Positions 10,335-21,447 of a DNA stretch of 64,000 nucleotides are shown piece by piece (position 1 is the first letter of the stretch; every line of letters starts with the position of its first letter). The position numbers were made by a program, and so were the translations under genes. The notes under the pieces were generated by a model. That model was not told the origin of the DNA. It saw only the letters and a list, made by a program, of their open reading frames with translations, and searched no databases. This DNA comes from Tricholomella constricta (taxonomy: Eukaryota; Basidiomycota; Agaricomycetes; Agaricales; Lyophyllaceae), in contig JAACJP010000034.1 in assembly GCA_013368375.1 (NCBI GenBank), positions 372,001 through 436,000 on the forward strand, written 5' to 3'.

Positions 10335-12313
10335 TCATTGGTTGTGATATTGCTGCCTCAGACCGCGGATCTCATCCCCCAGCTCCAGCGCTCTTTTACC
10401 CTCCAACCAGAGCATCGCTTCTGTGGGATAGGAATCATTATACGCGTCGTTGACATGACTGCCTGAGTCAACATACCTTTATAAGTTTTCGGGACGACCT
10501 TCCTCGGCACACCTTCGCCTTCTTCTCGAGACCAAGTGAATCGAAAGTCGTTCGTGGTCTGTTCGGAGCCAGTTTTTACATCCACTACATTTGCTTTGAC
10601 ACGAACATGCTAGAGGAGACAAGTGAGGAAGACCAGGGAGATAAAAGACCGTGAAACGTACGACGAGCATTGGGAATTGGGACTCCGAAGGCGTGCTTGT
10701 GTGAAGGATTTGTGAGGTTAGGCGCAGGATCGAGCCGATTGGGACAGGCCGCGCAAAAGATATTCCGTCGAGAGAAAGGAACCGTATGGGGCCGCGCGTG
10801 AATATACTCGTGTTGGTAAATCCAAGCTTTGAGACGAGTTCTCCGGTCAGATTCATTCGGGGGGAGGTAGTAATGACTCACTTCGTACGCAAGGCGCATC
10901 AAATATCCACCAAAGACTTTCTGGTGAACGCTGAATCGAGGATGAGCACCGAAAGCGACGGGAGGAACAGATGGTGACGTACTTTCGTTCTTGGGGAAAC
11001 ATGAGCATGCATTTTTCCAATCTCGTATTCCCCATCCACACTTGTTCACCCTGTGTATGATCTGTCTTCGTCATTTCCTTTTCATCGTGTTGTCCGTATC
11101 GTAGATAGAAGGAGTGCAGAGCCTCTGCTTCAGCGGAACTCGGCGGGACGCGTGACAACGAACGAAGAGCTGTCGATTGACGTCGTTGTTTCAAGTCTGG
11201 GATCAATATGTCAAATTTGGCATCGGTGAGAAGAACCGACAAGCGTACGTTCGCCTATCGCATATAGGCTGCGCTCCTCGGGAGTGGAGAAAATAAGAGG
11301 GTTGACTGGCCGCGCTTTGTGCGTGTTGGCATCTCTGCAGACCATGGAAAATCGGCCTAAAGGACAGTCAGCCAGGAATAGCTAGCAGAGTACAATGACG
11401 CACCCAGAAGCACGGTTTCCTCAGGCTGTCCCATGCCAACAGTCTCCATCTTGACCGCAACTTCCATGGAACTTCGGCCCGTGTAAATCACTTGCCCACT
11501 GAGCCGAAGGTCTCGAGAAGGGTTCAGCGGAGTGAGCATATCAAGCCTAAAACGCGTATTATTACAGAATTTGTTTAGTTTTACGAGAAGTGAGCTTACC
11601 TATCGACGGAAGCCGTTACGATGTAGAAACCGCGCTCTTGTATCCGACCAAGGGTCTGCACACTTGGGCCGAGCATGTGTTTGTACGAGATGGAGCCAGC
11701 CAACGAATCGAGATGTTCCATGAGCCTGTTCTGAGCATCAGTTTCGGCGAATTGTATGCGGGGAGGTCAACCAACTTTCCCATACGGATACCGCCAGAAG
11801 CGTTGATGTACTCCTCCATAAGTTGCGTGGACGATCCGAAAGGAAGAATAAGCTCCGAGTATGAATCGTACATATGGCGAGGGACCAATGGATCCTGAGG
11901 GGGCTTTGTCTGCTCAGCCTCCTCTGGTTGTCCTGTCGTCTTTCGTTCCGCATTGAGGAGGGCTTCAGACCAGAGAATAGGCGTTCTCAGCGGCATGATG
12001 CTATTTTGGCCTGAGCGGTGAGGTGAACGTTGTCAATGCGAATTTATATGTATTCACGTATGGTATGCGGGATTGGAATGTGTTCCTGGGAAGGCATAGG
12101 TTGAATTGTCTGTAGGTAATTGATACATGGTGGGCACTCACTAACGACCTTCAAGAGTCCGTCCATGGTGGTGACACCCTGATTCTCCTCGACGACTGAC
12201 CGCGAAAGGCCTTCATCTCGCAAGATGCAGCTCGTCCGGAAGGAACGGTGTCGCGGTGGGAGGGGAAGGCGCAGGCGTAGGAGATTGTAGTTGCGCAGAA
12301 CCGGGAGTGACAT
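10335..12313 (-). CDS. ACOT9-type mitochondrial acyl-CoA thioesterase (double hotdog)
   Basis: The start ATG at 12313 opens an Arg- and Leu-rich leader (MSLPVLRNYNLLRLRLP, then RHRSFRTS), a good mitochondrial presequence. The first intron uses donor GTGAGT and acceptor CTCAG near 12015. Downstream exons give SYSELILPFGSS, EEYINASGGIRMGKL, VQTLGRIQERGFYIVTASVD, LRLSGQVIYTGRSSMEVAV, then FPQERN, HQKVFGGYLMRLAYE, FLSLDGISFARPVPIGS and finally TYKEAMLWLEGKRALELGD. These are two hotdog modules in the order seen in ACOT9/ACOT10-like enzymes, which hydrolyse acyl-CoA to free acid and CoA, mostly in mitochondria. The last intron lies near 10437-10490 and the stop is at 10335-10337. All key segments are present, so the gene looks functional. 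It ends about 370 bp from the start of the neighbouring minus-strand gene. Confidence 0.82.
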
Positions 12314-12747
12314 TGGAGATGGAAATTGAATTTTACGATCAAATATTAATTGTCCAACGTTGGCCTCTCTTACCACCATCTCTCTCGATATCGGACGGGG
12401 TTTGCGGACGAGAAACCATAGGCTGGGCGCTCCAACACAACGGCTCGTGATGGTTGTCAAGCTCTCGACAAGGGCCATCCTACAGACTTCTAAGATGAAA
12501 GGGCTGCTTACTCAGACTGTAATCGTCGGATTGATGAAGATAGTTGTGCGCGTCCTAGCATAACATCCCGTTTCTTCTTCTGTTCCCTCATCTTGCCCGT
12601 GCTCGGCGAGCCGCTGCACAAGATCACCGTTGCTCATCGGGGCTGGGATCCCTTCCTTCTTTCGTTTCCATTCATCGATCAGGCTGTCGACTTATTCTGC
12701 TTTCGCTCCCATCTTTAAGAGCTTTCTCTTCAACCTTTTCCATCAAT
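12314..12747. promoter_or_regulatory. Divergent promoter region
   Basis: About 430 bp between the ATG of the thioesterase gene (minus) and the ATG of the membrane-protein gene (plus). No other gene fits, so both promoters must lie here. Pyrimidine-rich tracts precede the plus-strand start (CTTTCTCTTCAACC near 12724), as is common at fungal transcription starts. No individual site is claimed. Confidence 0.45.
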
Positions 12748-14970
12748 GGTCCACTCACACTACGTCCAGTCCGTCAAGACCAGACTTAGCTCAGCGGTGC
12801 GACTGAATACCCTTCGATCCCACTCAACATCTAACACATAATGCCACGTAGTATGCCAGGATTACGCTGAACCGAGTCACGACCGCGTTCTTCATCTTTA
12901 GCTTCGTTCATTGCTTTGCCCAGGGCATCATCCAATCTTTCCTGTTTTCGATTGATGCAGAGTACAACTTTTTGCTTTCCTCTATCACCAGAGTGGCTGG
13001 CATACCAACGAGCAACATGACATACTTTGAAGGCGTGTCCGGGAACCTTCATCTTCGGATGTGTGACGATATTCCGCACGGCCAACGGAGATATCCCTGC
13101 ATTGACATCTTTCGGTCAGAGGTTGATGTGAACAATTTTTTGGTACGTTTATACTTCACTCGAGACGGCCAGGCCCAATACAACTATATCGTCCCAGGTA
13201 TCCAATACTCGTCAGGGCATCGTACGTTTTCTGGGAATGCTTTCAATGATTCTTCCTTAGCCTTTCGCCCAGCAGTCATCAAACCGTTTTGAAGGCGGAG
13301 TTGTGGTCTCCGCAGTTCGTGACTCGACCTCAAAAAATATCACAGGTGTTACACTCACCTCCGAGTCGAAGACAGTTTCCCTCAGCCGCCAATGCACGCA
13401 GACTCTCGTTTATCCCCAACAAATGTGCATAAATATCTTGTTCTCGTTCAACCTTAGGTCCTTAAACATTTCATAGCACCCGTAATTCGATGCGGGAGGA
13501 TCTTACATTCGTGTTACTGCAATTCTGGCTTTTTGCGATTTCGGTCATTGCAATAATGTATGATTCCGTGCCCCACACGTAAGTGCAGGCCAAACGATAT
13601 GATAGCTCGCCGGTTAAAATCCTTATTCCTCAATATAGGCTAGCAGTTCTCATGACTCGCGGCCTCATCACGGCATGGTCTGCGTTCGCAGTCTGGAGAA
13701 CGAAGTTCATTGAAAGCAAGCTCCAGGAAATGATTTTCCAAAATGGTACCCCATGCTCGTTCGATCCTTTTCCGGCCTACTTTAACCTCCGCGTATCATA
13801 TGAGGTGAGCCTTCGACCAGTTACGGGCACATTTATGCACACCATTAACAAGTGACGCATAGATTCCCGACCTCATTCTGAATGTCACCGCACTTCTTAT
13901 TGCATGCTATCTCTCGTTGACGCTACTTCGTGTATGTCTTCCATCTCTCGTTGATGACCTCATTGATCAATCTTGTCATCGTAGGATTACAACGCACAGT
14001 CCTTCAAGTGCGTTGGCGCGCCTGAGCACATCAATCGAATCAACAAGGTTTGTTGATGGACTATTAGACGTGTCAGCGGCTAATCAGGTTATCAGTTCTT
14101 CATGGCGGTGTTGGCCTGTCTCCAACTGGAGGCCTTCGTGCTGGTTGCAGCTATGGGACTTTGGATTGACGTCCTCATCAATACTGCAATTGCAAAGATT
14201 TCAGCACACACGGCCTTGTATAAAGCCCTTTTCATTGTCACTGCGATCGTGAGCCCTGATCTCTGCTGTATTGAGCATGTCTAATGCCATTCCCAGTTGC
14301 TTCTTCCGTGGATCACTATGGTACTTCTGAATTTTCTGGGTAATCATCCTTCGTGCTACTCACGCGTGGTCTGTATCACAGGGTTGGTATGCGATCCGGC
14401 GCGAGATGAGGGTTTTGATGGTGGTTTTCCTCGGGATTGCATTTGTTATCTTGTCGGGCTGGTCAATCATGTTCTATTCTATTGTATACCGATGGTACAT
14501 CCTTTTTCCCTCGATGATGCTTAGGACATTAAAACTAACACTACCCTGCACAGGTCCTTCATGGAATGGCCATACCTCGGTTGCTTTACAGTTGCATCTC
14601 TTGTTCTCATCATTGCGAGCGTTGTACTTGGCGTGATCTGCCGACTTAACTTTGGCAAAGGCCTTGCTCAATATTGTATGCTTCCCGTTTTTCTATTTTT
14701 GTGATATTTACTCACACAAACACCTCAGTACAAGCGGAAGCGGCACTTGCCTCGTCGAACTTTGCACCTGAAGTGTTCTCGCACGATGAGGAGAAAGATA
14801 TGGACTTGGACCTGAAAGTTCCCGCAACTTTTGAACAACCAGAGGTGTTCTATGTCGCACCCCCCACTGTCACCAGGGGAGGGGCCTCGGAACATTCACA
14901 TCCTCGGGCTGTTCATTTGTCACCTTCTCAATCATCTCTTTCCAATGTTCCATACAACATTCCGTTTTAG
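12748..14970 (+). CDS. Multi-pass membrane protein of unknown function, basidiomycete family
   Basis: The ATG at 12748 begins MVHSHYVQSVKTRLSSA. A short intron with acceptor CACGTAG joins it to YARITLNRVTTAFF. Reading through about ten exons gives seven or eight hydrophobic segments, including one after the N-terminus (FFIFSFVHCFAQGIIQSF), LQFWLFAISVIAIMY, MTRGLITAWSAFAVW, a block before DYNAQSFKCVG, LACLQLEAFVLVAAMG, VVFLGIAFVILSGWSIMFY and FTVASLVLIIASVVLGV. A loop between TM1 and TM2 is long, contains several Cys and N-glycosylation-type sites (NMT, NIT) and is likely extracellular or lumenal. The C-terminus (from GKGLAQY) is cytosol-like, acidic then Ser/Pro-rich, ending at 14968-14970. 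I know no function for it. A transporter or receptor-like role cannot be chosen from sequence alone. Confidence 0.68.
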
Positions 14971-15244
14971 CAGGACTTTTGATAGAAGGAAGTGACTTTA
15001 GACACTTTTTTTTCTCTTTCGGATTACAGCTGCTCTCAAGTAAGTATTTCAAGACCATTTGAAAGAAATCTATACAACTGTAAGCCCCGCGCCCTCGGGT
15101 GTGCCACCTTACCTATATCATCACATTACTTATTGCCACATGGCTCAAGCTCCGCTGCCTTGTGAAAATACTTAACCCACCATTGCCTCATGTACTTTAT
15201 GTGCAACAAATATATCATTGTCCTGTCTCCTGCCTGATTCTAGT

Positions 15245-15252
15245 GAGGCAGC
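15245..15252. repeat. Target-site duplication, left copy (GAGGCAGC)
   Basis: The octamer GAGGCAGC abuts the left end of the 15253-15934 element. The identical octamer lies at 15935-15942. Confidence 0.7.
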
Positions 15253-15934
15253 GAGTACTACGTACTTTAGTAAGAGTAGCTAGTGAGCTACTCGCTGAAT
15301 AACTATTTTGATGGTGATTAGTCAGTAAATTACTCTGTGAATGACTATCTTGATGGCAAGTTTCCCTCTGATATTGGCACCAATAATGGTTTTGCGTGAT
15401 GGGTGCGCGCCGGGAAGGGGGTGAATCTCTTCCCATTTGCTTACGTACCAGGGTGTAGCCTCATCAGCATGCACATATCATGGTGATCTTGGATTGTAAT
15501 ATACTAGAGAATGCCATGAGGAAGCACACCAAAGTGAACTGGTTGTTCCAATTGGGGAGCCAGTATAATATAGTCCTCCTCCTCCTCCAATTTCTGAACT
15601 CTAGTAGTAGTACATCTGTCAGTTGCATACAGACAATCACTTCCTTCAGTGAAGTCTTCAGAAGATAATGCCAGCCATGACCATACAAGTTTATTACCTG
15701 TTCACCACTGTTGCCTGACACCTCCCGGAAATACGAGCAATGACGTGTTGATGGCCCATAGAATGCACAATCAATACTGACTCAATAAACAAAGTAATAT
15801 ATCTCTTTCTTCATCAAAATAGTGATTTGAGACATCAAAATAGTGATTTGAGACATCAAAATAGTGACTTGCAACAAAATATTGATTCAGCGAGTAGCTA
15901 ACTAGCTAAATATTACTAAAGTTGTAGTACCTCT
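15253..15934. mobile_element. hAT-like MITE, 682 bp, non-autonomous
   Basis: The ends are imperfect terminal inverted repeats of about 46 bp. The left end reads GAGTACTACGTACTTTAGTA and continues to GAGCTACTCGCTGAAT. The right end, read on the other strand, is AGAGGTACTACAACTTTAGT and continues to TAGCTACTCGCTGAAT. An 8-bp duplication (GAGGCAGC) flanks it, the length made by hAT transposases. The interior has no coding frame, but near its right side it has three head-to-tail copies of a unit containing CATCAAAATAGTGATTTGAGA (15814-15871), matching ACTATTTTGATG near the left side (15303-15314), so the inverted symmetry extends inward. It would need a transposase supplied elsewhere. Confidence 0.75.
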
Positions 15935-16114
15935 GAGGCAGCTGAACACGGCAGCCTTTCACTTTTTTTTTGACACCAACAATCTTGCTCGCTTCTCTGT
16001 AGGAAGATCACCAGACTGTCTCACTGCCCTTCTTCCCTGACTCCACTCCTTATTAGGCCAGAGTCCTGAAGGAGAGCAGCCCCAAGGATTACTGGAAAGG
16101 GACATCCAGGAGGG

Positions 16115-16540
16115 CAGGGGTACCCATTCTGCCCAAAGTTTTGTAAGCGCCATCAGACAGAGAAGCTATCGGAAATCCCTGAAAGGAAAGCAACTCAGCA
16201 ACTCCAAGTGACTGGCTCATGTCGGAAATTTCTGGCCCGGCTTGAAATCCAGCTCGATTATAATCATGTAATAATCTCACGGTCAGGTTATGACCTGGAT
16301 TACTCCTCCAATCATGACCGGCATGGCAATCACCGAGTGTTGGTTATATTTGGTCATAACCACAATCATGACCCTGGTCATAACCCGGGCTGTGATTAGG
16401 TGGATTGCATCAGTTATATTAGGTTATTTGCCGGCTTCGGAAATTTCTGACACAGTTCAGGCCGCAGTGTGACCCGTCGTCTTCTTTGTCGATGTCTCAT
16501 CAAAAAAAAATACTTGTTCAAGCTCGATGCGAGCACGCTT
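16115..16540. repeat. Dispersed repeat copy, interrupted by a 202-bp insertion
   Basis: The sequences at 16120-16170 (around TTGTAAGCGCCATCAGACAG) and 16455-16530 (around CTTTGTCGATGTCTC) closely match one continuous stretch at about 61995-62150. Between them this copy carries extra DNA (see 16235-16436). The repeat has no coding frame, and its class is unknown. Confidence 0.55.
16235..16436. mobile_element. Small hairpin-forming insertion (MITE-like)
   Basis: 202 bp flanked by 13-bp direct copies of TCGGAAATTTCTG (16222-16234 and 16437-16449). The body is rich in inverted repeats around GGTCATAACC and GGTTATGACC, so the whole insert can fold on itself. The related repeat near 62 kb lacks it. 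The flanking repeat is longer than most target duplications, so the exact ends are uncertain. Confidence 0.45.
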
Positions 16541-16785
16541 CTATATGTTCTTGAGAGTTTGAAATTTGCACTTGTTGAGGTTGGGATAGCCAGATTGTAA
16601 TTTAATCGATTACTGGGTGACTTCCCGTAAGCTGGCAGAATAAAGTATTCACAATTTGAAATTATTCATGATGAAAGTCTGACATATAATCTGATAATCT
16701 ATTCAGTCAGGCAAACCGTAAGCCATCTTGATCAGAATACTATGTAGGCAGGCCCGCGTATCATTGCTCTCATCCTGAGCCGGCA

Positions 16786-18350
16786 ATGGACGAATCTGCG
16801 CTTCTTCTACTCCAGCAAACCAACGACAAGGAGCAAGAGGCTGAGGATGAATTTTACGAAGCATCAGCCATTGTTGCAGTGCTACTTCTTGCAGGTCCTG
16901 AAGAAGCCCGACAGATCCACGCTGGATGCCGACAACCCAATCGCCTGTACCTCCTCCGATCTCAGTTGCTTCCCAATCCCCGTATTTCAACCCCCTGGCA
17001 AGTTCTCTACAAGAGCCGGAGCTACAGAGCATGTATCATGACCATGGGATTTGATGTTGCCTGCTTTGATTACATTCTTGAGTCCGGATTCGAGTATACA
17101 TGGCTTGCTACAGCCAATCCCTGTCAAGGCACCTTAGCGGAGGGTATTTCATGCCCAGGAGGAAGATCTCTAAATGCACCTGGTGCCCTTGGATTAGTCC
17201 TCCACTACCTGAACTCCACCATGCGTGAAATTACCCTGCAGCAGATTTTTGCTGTCATTCCTTCCACCTGCTCCCTGTTGAAACTTACCATATTCATGTG
17301 ACCCATCACATGATAGATTCTTATCAATGGTCTGTGCACTACATTTTATTCCCTAACTCCAATGGTCTGTGCACCATCCTTGTAGTATAAATGGCACACC
17401 AATATGTCATATATCGGTGTGGAATTACATTCCTAGTACTTAGTCACTCACAGCCTCAAGCCTAGCTAACCAGCTAACACTCTTGGTAAGTTGTATAGCC
17501 TTTCCGCTGTGCACAATGTGCTGGCCCTTTCAATACTCCTGTTATATCACATTCGGTCTTCAGATACTTCACGCAGTCCTTCGCCGCATTGAAGAGGCTC
17601 AAATCAAATTTCTGTCTGCTTTACACGAGTTCAAGGAGTTGAATCACTTGATTATTGCTCGACATCTTTGCCTCACTGGTGCTTTTGCAAGTATTGATGG
17701 TCTCAAGCTTGCTGTCCAGACCTCTGCTGATGAGGATGTGGAGAATGCAACATACAATGGCTAGCTACCTAAGTACTTCATTAGTTCTGTTCTGGTCTTT
17801 GAACCCAAAGATATGTTCTTGCAGCCACAGTACACTTGCTAACAATCCTTAACAAACTTTTTCTATAGGAACTATTATCTCTGCAAATCTCAATGCCCCA
17901 GGAAGTGGGCATGATGCACATGTTGCATATCCTATCTTTGAGAAGTTATGCAAAAACACCCCAGAGGGCTTCTAACTTGTCGCAGACACAGCATTTTCAC
18001 GTGGCACAACACACATCCAGGGTCGCATTAAAGCACCTGTGAAGGCTGGCCAATGTCTGACAGAAACAGCTGAAGAGATTCACAAGATGATGGCATTTGA
18101 TCGAGAACTGCTCTTATACCGTCAGACAGCAGAGTGGGGTAATAGGACCTTACAGGGCTCATTTGGGCATCTACACATGCCCCTCGAAATCAATGATGCA
18201 GAACGCGTGGAGATTATTGGAGACAACAATCCAATTGCACAATCTACACTGCCAGCGAGTGGGGTACAACCAAATTCAGAGTGTTTATATGCCACTATGG
18301 CAATTACGAGGAGGATGACACCTGGTTGAATTTTGAGAGTATGATGTTTT
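16786..18350 (+). pseudogene. PIF/Harbinger-type DDE transposase, broken
   Basis: The ATG at 16786 opens MDESALLLLQQTN. The conserved block MTMGFDVACFDYILESGFE, then SLNAPGALGLVLHYLNSTMRE, is typical of PIF/Harbinger-like (DDE_Tnp_4) transposases of basidiomycetes. The frame stops at 17301 inside IPSTC and resumes near 17550 with FGLQILHAVLRR, leaving about 250 bp of foreign sequence inside. The catalytic context is visible: ASIDGLKL (first Asp, near 17690), GSGHDA (second Asp, near 17912) and AEWGNRTLQG (Glu, near 18131). An intron-like gap lies at 17762-17870. A TAA at 17973-17975 interrupts PEGF/LVADTAFS, and the C-terminus is out of frame. The enzyme would cut and paste the element, but this copy cannot be active. 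Confidence 0.72.
17285..17545. mobile_element. Insertion inside the Harbinger transposase, possibly a solo LTR
   Basis: About 250 bp separates two parts of the transposase that are contiguous in the family. It contains a repeated AATGGTCTGTGCAC (17326 and 17362 regions), a TATA-like GTATAAATGG near 17387 and no coding frame. A TATA box in a short non-coding insert suggests a solo LTR, but I found no convincing terminal TG/CA pair or target duplication. Confidence 0.35.
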
Positions 18351-18442
18351 CTGACCAACAAAAAAATGACTGTGTTACTAGATTCCATACTTTTCCTGAG
18401 TTTAGTTAATGCCAATGTCAACCTAATCAATTAGTGATTACT

Positions 18443-20015
18443 CTATACTATCATCCTCCTTTTCAACAGCAAGAAAATTCTCCGAAACCTGACTACCTCC
18501 AACATCATGGTCACCTGCAGTTGCACCAAAATGGGCAAGATCTGGGAGCCTATTGAGGTCAGACATGGCTGAGTAAAAGGGGCTGGGAGGGCAGATAGAG
18601 AAGGGTTCACGATGACAAGAAGAGCTGTGGTGGTTTTCTTGATATCCATGGGCAAAGTGGGAATATTTGCGATAATGGTGTTTGCAAGAGGGACCCGATG
18701 TTGTTTCCTTTTCCTCATCACTGCTTCTCGTTGACAATGGGTCAGTCACCCACCACGAACTTTCTCCTCCCTCAGGGTATTGCTCAACAACACGGGTCTT
18801 CCCACAAAAGTGTTCAAGAGCTCATTTGGTGGTTTTGCTGCGACGGCCGTGACCAGCTTTTTGTGACCAACTGGGGCTGCTCTGGCGGCCACGAGACAGT
18901 TCAAATATCTTGAGCTTGAGGTCAGCATGGTTATGGGCCCATTCAGCATCATGAACATGGGACTGGAAGGTGGTGAGTTGAGTGCAGAGGGTCTCGATGG
19001 TCATCTGAGCTTCACAGAGTTGTTGAGAAAGGGTGAGGTATTGAGTGGTGTGAAGATGTCGGTCAGCCCGTTCAGCATCACGAGCCCAGACAGTGGCAGG
19101 GTCAAATGCATCTGTGAGCTTTGCAACGAGATCCATGCTATATCCATGGTTCTTACGGCATGTGGTGGTGGCAAGCGGATTGGGGCATCGAACAACAGCA
19201 TCACGGACAGCTTCCTTGAGTGATGGTTGTTCAATGACCTCAATCTCATTGTCATTGTTATTGTCGTCTTTGCCTTCAGAGTTGTGGGTGTTTGCAAGGC
19301 CGATGTCTCCATCAAACTCACAGTCATTGAGGCTCGGGTGCAAGCACACTCATTGATGAGCTCCTTGATGCCATGTGCATGTTTGACATCAGGCGGGCAA
19401 TACCCATCACCAGTGGGCATGATTGTCTTGATAAGCTAAGATACATATGTCAGAACATGATTTAACAATAAGAACACTATGATTACTCACTTGTTTATAC
19501 TTCGTCTCCAGTGACTTGACCATTCACTCAGGGCACTTGTTCTTACGAGCCTACCTGAGATATCATTTGTGAATAGTGAGCCAACCCCGCTGACCAAGGG
19601 GCAGCTCTGCCTCAACAGCATCCAGGAGCTCAGTGATGTCGTCTGCATGGTAGTTCCCAGCACTGCAAGGACGGCCACACTTAGTCTCAGGCCCATTTTG
19701 ACTTTCATCGCCCAAGTATGCAGACTTCTGTTCTCGTGAGGCCTCAGGAGCAGCTCGCTGCTTGCCTTTGATTGGAAGGGGAATAGTGGGTTGCTTCCCC
19801 GTGGACTTCTGGCATGAGCCGGCGACTTTCTTGGCTGTTGAGTACCCTCGTGCCTTAGCAATAGTGAGGCCATCACTCAAGTCATCATTGTTACTGTCAG
19901 GGAGAGGAGAGAGGCCATCCAACGAAGGGTCAATGACTGGGGGCAAGACGAAGACGCTACAGCATTGGAGCTCGGAATAGACTGGGACAAGAGAGGTGCC
20001 GCTGTATCCTGTCAA
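18443..20015 (-). pseudogene. Myb/SANT-like partner protein of the Harbinger element, degenerate
   Basis: Minus-strand reading gives a Ser/Asp-rich start, then CGRPCSAGNYHADDITELLDAVEAELPLGQRGW, close to the GRPKG-x-NY and LPLG-x-x-W core of the Myb/SANT-like proteins common in Agaricomycete genomes. After a break follow PTGDGYCPPDVKHAHGIKELINE (about 19420-19350), an Asp/Asn-rich acidic stretch, then LTDAFDPATVWARDAERADR and a coiled coil (LSQQLCEAQMTIETLCTQL), all in shifted frames. PIF/Harbinger transposases act with a separate Myb-like protein that helps bind DNA, and the convergent arrangement next to the transposase fits that pairing. At least two frameshifts make it a pseudogene. The start is not certain. 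Confidence 0.55.
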
Positions 20016-20870
20016 AAATATCCCAGGTCAGTGAAAAATGACAACAGACAGAATTTGACATACCATGTGAACACCTTCAAACCGCAGGTTCTGTCCATTG
20101 CGTAGGTTGTTGTATGGAATCTTGAACAATTGTTAAGTGCTTGATACATCAAATAGGCTGGGACAATGTACGAATGGGCCATGGGGCAGTTGCACGGGTG
20201 TTCCGAGAGGAAAATGCTGAGGTGAAAAGGGTCAGAACATATGTTCAAGTTCTGGTGGGGGGTGCATACTAGGAACTGCATAAAATACGGCACAAAACGA
20301 CCAGTCATGTCCTGTACGTACGGGTGACCAGCGTCATCATACTGGAGTAGATTTCTGGGATGTAGTGGTGCTGTTGAGGAAGGTACAGGAGTGGAGGCTG
20401 TTGATTTAGATTGTCTAGCATTAATGTCGATAAGTCAGAGCCTATGAGAAAGATCGAAGTGAACTGGAGAGGTATGTCTGTTCTACACACCTTTTATATC
20501 CAAAATTAAGCACAATCAAGACCTTTGACAGCTGACAGCAGCTATGCACTAACTGTCTACCCAGTAAATTCTGACCAGGAACTTGAAAATTCACTCACCA
20601 AAACACATTAGTGAGTTATGGGGCATCCACTTATCACAGCCTGCAGGACACCTCGTTAACCATAACTGGCTAATTAAAATGGAGAATACAGAATTGCATA
20701 GCATGAAGTGGACAGGGTAAGTGCGAGAGTCCTGTGAGCAATGTTGAGCGACGTCGAGAGCAAAAGGTGGCTGAGGTTTGAGTGCAGTTGTTGTTTCGTT
20801 GAGAAGCCTTCAGCATGGCACCGGCAATGTCTATTCATGCTCGGAAACATCTGTTGAGAGGGTTGGGACC
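20016..20870. other. Non-coding stretch between the Harbinger relic and the E1 3' LTR
   Basis: I see no supported gene. Short minus-strand frames (20012-20490) have no motif or plausible splice partners. It may be the right part of the decayed Harbinger element plus flank. Confidence 0.5.
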
Positions 20871-21225
20871 TGTTAGGACCTGTGTAGCACGCCGGTTACA
20901 GAGTTGTTCTGGAACCACCGAAGCGGACAGGCCTGACGTTCGTCGAGGAAGACGGCCTTCGAATGGGATATCCGGAGGTCGTGAGCGTCGACGAATGTGT
21001 TCACAAGAGCGTTTACGAGAACGTGTGGAGCTCAAGGGATACGAATCGGGGAAATAGAATAGATTTGAGAGCAAAAGGAATCGAGAACGGGACTGGTCGT
21101 AACAATAAGCAATATCGAGGTGAAGAGTATGGAAAGAAGTGGTGTCATGTTATATACAGTGGGTAGGCGTGGGAAAGCGTAGTGGGATGTGATTTTAGGG
21201 GTGGTTGTTAGGGGCGGTCATGACA
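20871..21225 (-). repeat. E1 3' LTR
   Basis: 355 bp. Read on the minus strand it starts TGTCATGACCGCC and ends GGTCCTAACA, the usual TG...CA. It aligns along its length with 44181-44537; shared landmarks include ACCACCGAAGCGGACAGGCC and GTGGGAAAGCGTAGTGGG. Confidence 0.8.
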
Positions 21226-21240
21226 TTACCCCCTCCTCAA
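21226..21240 (-). other. E1 polypurine tract
   Basis: The minus-strand sequence TTGAGGAGGGGGTAA directly precedes the 3' LTR. This is where plus-strand DNA synthesis is primed in LTR retroelements, and it confirms the minus orientation of E1. Confidence 0.75.
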
Positions 21241-21447
21241 GCGTCGAGCCACTGAGACGCGGGGAGATGTTCGAATATGGATAGTGTGGCGGTTGTTTTT
21301 CTTTCTGGGTCGCGCGCGGTCACGTGAGGGGCACGTGCGGGTCTAGGTCGATTGTGGGTCCATGTGGGTGATTTGGAGGATCTCGGAGATCGAAAAAGAG
21401 GAGAGCTCTGGTTGTTTTTTCTCCTCTAATTTCTTTTTATCATCTCC

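Noticed and set aside
16610..20568. Possible Harbinger terminal repeats: TTA-CTGGGTGAC at the left and, inverted, TTTA-CTGGGTAGAC at the right
   Set aside because: Only about seven bases match before divergence, and the flanking TTA and TAA are not a direct duplication, so this may be chance.
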